Below, piece by piece: positions 1-6,088 of a stretch of 6,088 nt of DNA. How positions within the stretch are numbered: the stretch's first letter is position 1; each line of letters starts with the position of its first letter. The notes beneath the pieces were generated by a model. That model was not told where the DNA came from and made no database searches. It saw only the letters and a list, made by a program, of their open reading frames with translations. This DNA comes from Actinomycetes bacterium (GTDB lineage Bacteria; Actinomycetota; Actinomycetes; Actinomycetales; Microbacteriaceae), in the NCBI GenBank assembly GCA_023390155.1, contig JAEWDJ010000456.1, forward strand, positions 1 to 6,088, given 5' to 3'. The position numbers and the translations under genes are program-made.

Positions 1-176
1 GCGCGCGCCTGGCCGGCAGACGGCTCCGCGGGCGCCGGTCGCGAGAGCCGGGCGACCGCCTCGCGCCACGCGGAAGACGGGCCGGCGTCGGTGCGGGCTG
101 TATCGCGTCGGCCGGCATCGCGCTGGCCGGCATCGGGGCGACCGGGATCGGCGGGGCCGGGATCGGAGGAGGTCAC
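1..176 (-). CDS. Probable N-terminus of an unrecognised protein, cut by the window edge
   Basis: An open frame starts at GTG 176-174 and stays open to base 1 (58 codons plus two bases). The nearest in-frame stop upstream is TGA at 191-189, so the start lies between there and 176; a weak GAGAG (190-186) lies 9 bases before the GTG. After MTSS come six five-residue units of the form D-(P/A/T)-(G/A)-x-x (residues 5-34), encoded by a 15-bp tandem repeat. A likely helix (AWREAVARL, residues 36-44) and a Pro/Ala-rich stretch follow. The unit phase matches the reading frame and copies differ partly at third positions, which favours real coding. It lies 43 bases after the mutT1 stop on the same strand, so it could be the next gene of that operon. 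The visible part has no recognisable domain; it is probably a disordered leader before a domain outside the window. The start codon is uncertain, and the whole call could be wrong in such GC-rich DNA. Confidence 0.45.
   Translation of the reverse strand, partial: MTSSDPGPADPGRPDAGQRDAGRRDTARTDAGPSSAWREAVARLSRPAPAEPSAGQAR
75..164 (-). repeat. Six-copy 15-bp tandem repeat
   Basis: On the minus strand, units begin with GAT (GAC in the last) at 164, 149, 134, 119, 104 and 89. Four of them read GAT(C/G)CCGGCC-like and the last two are more diverged. Fifteen bases is exactly five codons, so copy-number change would keep the frame of the candidate gene at 176-1. Translated units are DPGPA, DPGRP, DAGQR, DAGRR, DTART and DAGPS. 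Confidence 0.8.
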
Positions 177-219
177 CCGGTCACGCTCTCACGGGCCGGC
201 GACACGCGCACGGCGACGG

Positions 220-1151
220 TCACACCGCCGGCGCGTACGTCTCGATCGAGATGATCCCCGACGCCGGGTTGGTCGACGAGAGGTGGACCACCGAGTAGCC
301 GCCCGTGTCGAGGTCCGCCGCGTCGTTGAGGTACGCGCCCGGCATCGTCCCGGTCGCGAGCGCGATCTCGCGCATGATCTCGGGGAGCACCGGGCCGTGG
401 CTGCAGAGCACGGCGTTCTTGCCCGCCCGCACGCGCTTGCCGATGACGCCGCGCACGTCGCCGCGGCCCTCCTCGTAGGCGTCCTGGCTGAGGTCGTGCG
501 TGCGCTGCGGCTGGATGCCTGTCGCGGCGGCGAGCGGCGCCACGGTCGCGACGCAGCGGACCGCGTCGCTCGTCACGATGCGCTTGGGACGCCACGCGAG
601 CAGCGTCGGCACGTCGCCGGCCGCCTGCTTGACGCCGCGATCGGTGAGCGGGCGGGACGCGTCGGGGCCGTCCCACTCCCCGCGCGGCTGGGCCTTGCCG
701 TGCCGCAGGGCGATGAGCGAGAAGGTGGAGGTGATGCCCTGGCGCACGAACCCGTCGAACGCGTCCAGGATCTCGACATCGCGCTCGTAGGTCAGGTACC
801 CGCGCGCCTTCTTGATCGTGACCCACTCGATCGCCGCGATCTCGGCGTTCGGGACGAAGGTCGACTGCTCGATCGCGCGGGCCGAGACCTCGGCCGCCCA
901 GTAGTGCACGATCTTCTCGCGCCCGCTGCTGAGCGGGTACCGGGAGACGCCGAGGGGGAGCCCGAGCCCCACCTTCAGGCCCGTCTCCTCGTGGATCTCG
1001 CGCACGGCGGTCTGCGGCAGCGTCTCGCCGGGGTCGACCTTGCCCTTGGGGATGGTGACGTCGCCGTACTTCGTGCGGTGCACGACGAGCACGACGATCC
1101 GGTCGTCCACGACGCGCCAGCAGAGGGCGCCCGCGGCGTAGATGGCCTGGT

Positions 1152-1155
<4 letters not shown>
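220..1155 (-). CDS. mutT1: MutT1-type Nudix hydrolase fused to a histidine-phosphatase domain
   Basis: The protein has 311 residues and two domains. The Nudix domain (about 5-135) has a perfect Nudix box: G38, E44, R52-E53-I54, E56-E57, G59-L60. The histidine-phosphatase domain (about 145-310) has the RHG motif at 151-153, a second arginine in SDAVRC (196-201) and the second catalytic histidine in SHGPVLPE (H253). Length and order match mycobacterial MutT1 (Rv2985), which removes phosphate from 8-oxo-(d)GTP and cleaves diadenosine polyphosphates, acting in the cytosol to clean the nucleotide pool. The same reactions are inferred here. The start is GTG at 1155-1153; its GTGA overlaps the ppk1 stop, so translation is probably coupled. 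GGGAAG (1167-1162) lies 6 bases before the start. In M. tuberculosis ppk1 and mutT1 are also neighbours (Rv2984-Rv2985). The fused architecture makes the assignment firm; exact substrate preference is not visible. Confidence 0.93.
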
Positions 1156-3350
<2,195 letters not shown>

Positions 3351-3362
3351 CCCCCCATCTTG
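3351..3362 (-). promoter_or_regulatory. Candidate -10 element for a leaderless ppk1 transcript
   Basis: Minus-strand CAAGAT (3362-3357) is followed by six G and then the ppk1 ATG at 3350. The six-base gap would place the RNA 5' end at or next to the start codon. The G run touches the ATG, too close to act as a ribosome binding site. No good -35 was seen. The layout (CAnnATGGGnGG then ATG) is nearly the same as that before the gene at 4229. Confidence 0.5.
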
Positions 3363-3377
3363 GCACTCGCTCGTGCC
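3362..3377. promoter_or_regulatory. Palindrome GGCAC-N6-GTGCC in the ppk1 promoter region
   Basis: The plus strand reads GGCAC (3362-3366), TCGCTC, GTGCC (3373-3377), a perfect 5+5 dyad with a 6-base centre. It overlaps the first base of the candidate ppk1 -10 and fills the space where a -35/-10 spacer would be, so it could be an operator. There is no T-run, so it does not look like a terminator for glnR. The binding protein is unknown. Confidence 0.35.
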
Positions 3378-3395
3378 GGCGAGGACGGGTCGCGG

Positions 3396-3409
3396 TTATC
3401 GGTGGATAA
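3396..3409. repeat. AT-rich inverted repeat TTATC-N4-GATAA with a DnaA-box-like core
   Basis: The plus strand reads TTATC (3396-3400), GGTG, GATAA (3405-3409). Read on the minus strand, 3409-3401 is TTATCCACC, one base from the classic DnaA box TTATCCACA. It lies in the 75-base gap between glnR and ppk1, upstream of the candidate ppk1 promoter, and is unusually AT-rich for this DNA. Regulatory use is possible but unproven; a single box is weak evidence. Confidence 0.3.
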
Positions 3410-3425
3410 ACGCGCTCTCCACAGC

Positions 3426-4118
3426 TCAGTTGTGAACGCTGGACGGAACCCGGTCGTTGTCGTCGTCGTACACGTTGAAGCGGTAGCCGACGTTGCGCAC
3501 GGTGCCGATCAGCGACTCCAGGTCGCCGAGCTTCGCCCGCAGGCGCCGCACGTGCACGTCGACCGTGCGCGTGCCGCCGAAGTAGTCGTACCCCCACACC
3601 TCGCTGAGCAGCTGCTCGCGCGTGAACACCCGCGACGGGTGCGTGGCGAAGAACCGCAGCAGCTCGAACTCCTTGAAGGTGAGGTCGAGCTGGCGCCCGT
3701 GGGCCTTCGCCGAGTAGCTGGCCTCGTCGATCGTGATGCCGGAGGCCTGGATCTTGCTCTGCGAGTGCTCCTGCGTCTGCCGGCCGATCGCCAGGCGGAT
3801 GCGGGCATCGATCTCGGCGGGCCCCGCGGTGTCGAGCACCACGTCGCTCGCCCCCCAGTCGGCGCTCACCGCGGTCAGGCCGCCCTCGGTGAGCACCAGG
3901 AGGAGCGGCACGGTCACACCGGTCGTCGTCAGGATCTTGCACAGCGACTTGGCGCTGGCGAGGTCGCGGCGGGCGTCGACGAAGATCAGATCGCAGCTCG
4001 GCGCGTTGACGAGAGCCGCCGGCTCGGCCGGGATCTGGCGGGTGCGATGGCTGAGGAGTGCGAGCGAGGGCAGCACCTCCGCGTCCGGCGCAGAGGTGAG
4101 GATCAACAGCTGCGCCAC
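3426..4118 (-). CDS. glnR: GlnR-type orphan OmpR-family response regulator
   Basis: This 230-residue DNA-binding regulator resembles actinobacterial GlnR, which controls nitrogen assimilation genes such as glnA and amtB. The receiver-like domain (about 1-113) carries family-typical stretches: VDARRDL with D48, LTEGGLTAVSADWG (76-89) and LDTAGPAEIDARIRLAIGRQ (95-114). It lacks the usual N-terminal acidic pair (LILTSAPD instead) and the late conserved lysine, so ordinary phosphorylation is unlikely; this is also true of known GlnR proteins. The winged-helix domain (about 123-216) includes LTFKEFELL, the highly conserved WGYDYFGGTRTVDVHVRRLRAK region (175-196) and GTVRNVGYRF (205-214). The C-terminal tail after the wing is only about 15 residues, shorter than in Streptomyces GlnR. 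The start is GTG at 4118-4116 with GGAGGA (4129-4124) 5 bases upstream. There is no kinase gene nearby. Family assignment is strong; that its targets are nitrogen genes is inferred. Confidence 0.88.
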   Translation of the reverse strand: MAQLLILTSAPDAEVLPSLALLSHRTRQIPAEPAALVNAPSCDLIFVDARRDLASAKSLCKILTTTGVTVPLLLVLTEGGLTAVSADWGASDVVLDTAGPAEIDARIRLAIGRQTQEHSQSKIQASGITIDEASYSAKAHGRQLDLTFKEFELLRFFATHPSRVFTREQLLSEVWGYDYFGGTRTVDVHVRRLRAKLGDLESLIGTVRNVGYRFNVYDDDNDRVPSSVHN

Positions 4119-4123
4119 CCAGT

Positions 4124-4129
4124 TCCTCC
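4124..4129 (-). promoter_or_regulatory. Ribosome binding site of glnR
   Basis: Minus-strand GGAGGA lies 5 bases before the GTG at 4118. It is the best Shine-Dalgarno in the window and supports the GTG start of glnR. Its presence contrasts with the leaderless-looking starts of ppk1 and the 4229 gene. Confidence 0.65.
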
Positions 4130-4142
4130 ACCCTCTCGGTGC

Positions 4143-4154
4143 GGTAATGCTACC
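4143..4154 (-). promoter_or_regulatory. Candidate glnR -10 inside a GGTA-N4-TACC palindrome
   Basis: Minus-strand TAGCAT (4152-4147) is a plausible -10 element 28 bases before the glnR GTG. It sits inside the perfect palindrome GGTAGCATTACC (4154-4143), so a protein binding the dyad would block or alter the promoter. No clear -35 is visible. Confidence 0.35.
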
Positions 4155-4216
4155 CGAAATGCATGCCCCGCCCTTCCGCGGGCGTAGCGGTACGCCTCCG
4201 GACGCCTCGGCGGGGG

Positions 4217-4228
4217 CACAATGGGAGG
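4217..4228 (+). promoter_or_regulatory. Candidate -10 element for leaderless transcription of the 4229 gene
   Basis: CACAAT (4217-4222) is followed by GGGAGG and then the ATG at 4229. The GGGAGG touches the ATG, so it cannot act as a normally spaced Shine-Dalgarno, whereas the hexamer lies at the right distance for an RNA starting at the ATG. No -35 was recognised. It points away from the glnR promoter, about 65 bases off. Confidence 0.45.
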
Positions 4229-4597
4229 ATGAGCGACATCGCGAACGGCGCGCCCGGCCCGGAGCTGCCCGGCCCCGGCCCGCACCCCCAGGGTCCCGCC
4301 GCCGCGGCGGAACCGCCCGTGCCGCTCCCGCGCCCGGTGCTCTACGGGAGCATCGGCTCGGTCTGGGCGATCTCCGTCGTGCTGGCGGTGCTGATCGGCT
4401 CCCTCTCTCCCCACGCGGGCTACGCCTCCTGGCTCTCGCTCGCCCTCGGCGTCAGCGTCCTCCTCGCCTTCGCCGCGCAGCTCGCGACGCAGCGCAAGGA
4501 GGGCTTCGTGAACCGCCTGGCGGCCACGCTGACGGGCAGCTTCGTCATCCTCGGCGTCACCGGCGCGATCCTGGCCATCGTCTCGGCCGCGAGCTGA
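4229..4597 (+). CDS. Small three-helix membrane protein of unknown function
   Basis: The protein has 122 residues and I do not recognise the family. Residues 7-36 are rich in Pro, Gly and Ala and probably disordered and cytosolic. Three hydrophobic segments follow: about 37-59, 64-86 and 98-120. A charged loop, TQRKEGFVNR (87-96), separates helices two and three; its positive charge suggests that it faces the cytosol, which fits an inside N-terminus. No catalytic motif is visible. An upstream in-frame ATG at 4163 would add 22 Arg-rich residues and overlap the promoter region; the ATG at 4229 is preferred because a -10-like CACAAT lies at leaderless distance. It is the first gene of the rightward set and ends 14 bases before the next ATG. 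It may be a scaffold or small integral membrane factor, but nothing in the sequence fixes a role. Confidence 0.8.
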   Translation: MSDIANGAPGPELPGPGPHPQGPAAAAEPPVPLPRPVLYGSIGSVWAISVVLAVLIGSLSPHAGYASWLSLALGVSVLLAFAAQLATQRKEGFVNRLAATLTGSFVILGVTGAILAIVSAAS

Positions 4598-4599
4598 CA

Positions 4600-4611
4600 T
4601 AGACTCTGTAC
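4600..4611 (+). promoter_or_regulatory. Candidate -10 element TAGACT before the 36-residue gene
   Basis: TAGACT (4600-4605) starts just after the TGA of the previous gene (4595-4597) and ends 6 bases before the ATG at 4612. There is no Shine-Dalgarno in the 14-base gap. This fits a separate leaderless transcript starting at the small gene, and it would also feed the nitrobindin and ygfZ genes. A -35 is not evident. Confidence 0.5.
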
Positions 4612-4722
4612 ATGCTCGTCGCTCTCGAACTCTTCTTCGTCGGCCTGCTGGGCCTGGCCACCCTCGCCATCCTGGGCGTCTCGGGACTGGTCGTCTACAA
4701 CCTCTTCCGCGGCCAGCGCTAG
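4612..4722 (+). CDS. 36-residue single-helix membrane protein
   Basis: The frame runs from ATG 4612 to TAG 4720-4722 and encodes 36 residues. It starts MLVALELFFVGLLG and ends VVYNLFRGQR. Residues 7-31 are an unbroken hydrophobic helix with small residues at G11, G14, A16, A19, G22 and G25, a pattern that often supports helix packing. The only charges are E6 near the N-terminus and R33 and R36 at the C-terminus; the positive end suggests that the C-terminus is cytosolic. Support for a real gene is the exact fit between two genes on the same strand (14-base gap before, 19-base gap after), a -10-like TAGACT at leaderless distance, and a coherent membrane-protein composition. The family is not recognised. 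It could assist the neighbouring three-helix protein or act as a small regulator in the membrane; both are guesses. Automated gene callers may miss it because of its length. Confidence 0.75.
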   Translation: MLVALELFFVGLLGLATLAILGVSGLVVYNLFRGQR

Positions 4723-4741
4723 GCGGGGGAGCGGTCACGCC

Positions 4742-5338
4742 ATGATCGAGATCCCGACCGACCTGCCCTCGGAGCTCGTCCCGCTCTCCTGGCTCATCGG
4801 CGTCTGGGAGGGCACGGGCGTGCTCGACTACGCCATCGGCGAGGAGCACACGCAGCTCGAGTTCGGCCAGCGCGTCAGCTTCAGCCACGACAACCTCCCG
4901 TACCTCAACTACTCCTCGACCTCGTGGGTGCTCGACGAGCAGAGCACGCCCCTCGCCGCCGAGACCGGGTACTGGCGCCTCAGCCGCAAGCTGATCGAGG
5001 GCGACCAGGGTCCGGCGATGCTGCCGGGGACCGGTCCGCGTCCGTTCGGCACCGCGCAGGCGGTGGAGGCCCTCCGCAACGCGAACGGCGCCTTCGACAT
5101 CGACGTCTCGGTCATCCACCCGGACGGCGTGAGCGAGCTCTACCTCGGCCAGGTCAACGGCCCGCGCATCGACCTCGCGACCGACGCCGTCGTGCGCACC
5201 GCGGGGGCGAAGGAGTACACCGCCGCCACGCGCCTCTACGGACTCGTGGAGAACCACCTGCTCTGGGCCTGGGACATCGCCGCCCTCGGCCAGGAGCTGC
5301 GGACCCACGCGTCCGCCCGCCTCGCCAAGGCGGAGTGA
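4742..5338 (+). CDS. Nitrobindin-like (FABP-fold) heme protein, putative peroxynitrite isomerase
   Basis: The protein has 198 residues and belongs to the nitrobindin/THAP4 heme-binding-like family (often annotated FABP family, formerly DUF1794). The signature G20-V-W22-E-G24-T-G26 lies in the first strand, and the C-terminal WDIAALGQELRTHASARL segment (about 177-194) contains H189, which matches the heme-ligating histidine of mycobacterial nitrobindin Rv2717c. Characterised members bind ferric heme in a ten-stranded barrel, react with nitric oxide and turn peroxynitrite into nitrate. Those activities are inferred here from the retained motifs. It is somewhat longer than the minimal family length of about 160 residues, with the extra length apparently in the middle. 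There is no signal peptide, so it is cytosolic. GGGGGAG (4725-4731) lies 10 bases before the ATG, a slightly long spacing. Its TGA overlaps the ygfZ ATG by one base (TGATG), so the two are probably translated together. Confidence 0.9.
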   Translation: MIEIPTDLPSELVPLSWLIGVWEGTGVLDYAIGEEHTQLEFGQRVSFSHDNLPYLNYSSTSWVLDEQSTPLAAETGYWRLSRKLIEGDQGPAMLPGTGPRPFGTAQAVEALRNANGAFDIDVSVIHPDGVSELYLGQVNGPRIDLATDAVVRTAGAKEYTAATRLYGLVENHLLWAWDIAALGQELRTHASARLAKAE

Positions 5339-6088
5339 TGACCGCGTCGCCGTTCCTGCGGCTCCCCGGAGCCGTCGACGCCGCCGTCGTGAGCGGCGCC
5401 GCGGCGGAGGCGGGAGTGCCCGCACACTACGGCAACCCGCTCGCCGAGCAGCGCGCGCTCGCCGAGGGCGGCGCCATCGTCGACCTCTCCGACCGCGCGG
5501 TGCTCACGATCACCGGGCCGGACCGCCTCAGCTGGCTGAACTCGCTCACGAGCCAGGCGCTCGGCCGCTTGCAGCCGGGCGAGTCGTCCGAGACGCTCCT
5601 CCTCGACGTGACCGGCCGGGTCGAGCACGCCGTGCGCCTCATCGAGGACGGCGAGACGCTGTGGCTCCTGGTCGACCGCCCCGAGGCGGAGGGCCTGCTC
5701 TCGTGGCTCGACCGGATGCGGTTCATGCTCCGCGTGGAGCTGGCCGACCGCACCGACGACCTCGCGACCATCGGCACGCTCGGCGACCCGCCGCTGCCGA
5801 TCGCGGCTCCCAACGGCGTCCCCCTCGTCTGGCACGACCCCTGGCGGTCGGTGACGGCCGGAGGCCACCAGTACGCGCAGGGCGACCACCCCGGGGCGGG
5901 CTGGACGTGGAGCGAGCGGCTCGTCCCGCGCGACGCCCTCGACTCGATCGTCGCGCGCGTCGAGTCCGGCGAGCTCGCCGTCGCCGGCGCGACCGCGGCC
6001 GACGCCCTCCGCATCGCCGCCTGGCGGCCGCGCTTCGCGACCGAGGTCGACGAGCGCACCATCCCGCACGAGCTCGACTGGCTGCGCA
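5338..6088 (+). CDS. ygfZ: YgfZ/GcvT-like folate-binding protein, N-terminal 250 residues
   Basis: The frame opens at ATG 5338-5340, overlapping the nitrobindin stop by one base, and remains open to the window end (250 codons plus one base). Residues 31-73 match the YgfZ/GcvT N-terminal fold: Y31-G-N-P-L-A-E-Q, then AIVDLSDRAVLTITGPDRLSWLNSLTSQ-type residues, with G60-P-D-R-L near the folate pocket. The LLLDVTGRVEHAVRL strand follows. The last visible residues (PHELDWLR) typically come just before the K-G-C-Y-x-G-Q-E signature, which would separate YgfZ from aminomethyltransferase GcvT but lies outside the window. YgfZ proteins use folate to support assembly or repair of certain Fe-S enzymes, such as MiaB in E. 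coli, and help in oxidative stress. The truncation is only the window edge. YgfZ is preferred over GcvT because of the divergent sequence and the lack of glycine-cleavage genes nearby. Confidence 0.85.
   Translation, partial: MTASPFLRLPGAVDAAVVSGAAAEAGVPAHYGNPLAEQRALAEGGAIVDLSDRAVLTITGPDRLSWLNSLTSQALGRLQPGESSETLLLDVTGRVEHAVRLIEDGETLWLLVDRPEAEGLLSWLDRMRFMLRVELADRTDDLATIGTLGDPPLPIAAPNGVPLVWHDPWRSVTAGGHQYAQGDHPGAGWTWSERLVPRDALDSIVARVESGELAVAGATAADALRIAAWRPRFATEVDERTIPHELDWLR

Noticed and set aside
3362..3377. The GGCAC dyad as a rho-independent terminator of glnR
   Set aside because: The stem is only 5 bp and no T-run follows on the minus strand. It also lies on the candidate ppk1 promoter.
4163..4228. 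Earlier start (ATG 4163) for the three-helix membrane protein
   Set aside because: It would add an Arg-rich 22-residue segment and remove the promoter region; ATG 4229 has the better promoter context.
4103..5425. A 440-codon minus-strand frame opposite the rightward genes
   Set aside because: It covers the nitrobindin gene and both membrane genes in antisense, has an Arg/Gly/Ala-biased product, and has no recognisable fold.
5236..6069. Long minus-strand frames opposite ygfZ
   Set aside because: The plus-strand frame begins at the TGATG overlap and matches YgfZ. The antisense products are low complexity.

Overview
The window is about 70% G+C and compact. It looks like chromosomal DNA from a high-GC actinomycete. 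The family Microbacteriaceae (Leifsonia/Clavibacter-like) is my best guess, from the style of the polyphosphate kinase and the GlnR-type regulator, but this is recollection and not a computed placement. Nothing mobile, no RNA gene and no CRISPR array was seen. No stretch longer than about 110 bases lacks a gene.

Layout: two gene sets diverge from an intergenic region at 4119-4228. Leftward (minus strand) run a GlnR-type orphan response regulator (4118-3426), polyphosphate kinase PPK1 (3350-1152), a MutT1-type Nudix plus histidine-phosphatase protein (1155-220, GTGA overlap with ppk1), and the likely start of a further gene (176-1, cut by the window edge). That last gene opens with an in-frame 15-bp tandem repeat. 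Rightward (plus strand) run a three-helix membrane protein (4229-4597), a 36-residue single-helix membrane protein (4612-4722), a nitrobindin/FABP-like heme protein (4742-5338), and the N-terminal 250 residues of a YgfZ/GcvT-like folate-binding protein (5338 to the window end; one-base overlap with the gene before it).

Together the leftward set links a nitrogen-type regulator to polyphosphate synthesis and nucleotide-pool cleaning. The rightward set links two small membrane proteins to a heme protein expected to handle nitric oxide or peroxynitrite and to a protein that supports Fe-S enzymes. A shared stress or nutrient theme is reasonable but inferred. ppk1, the 4229 gene and the 36-residue gene each have a -10-like hexamer ending 6 bases before the start ATG, the spacing expected for leaderless transcripts. 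Small palindromes sit on or beside the candidate glnR and ppk1 promoters.

Most of the window is ordinary core genome. The points worth a second look are the repeat-encoded N-terminus at the left edge, the 36-residue membrane protein, the glnR-ppk1-mutT1 linkage, and the promoter palindromes. I see no clear case for a wholly new system.
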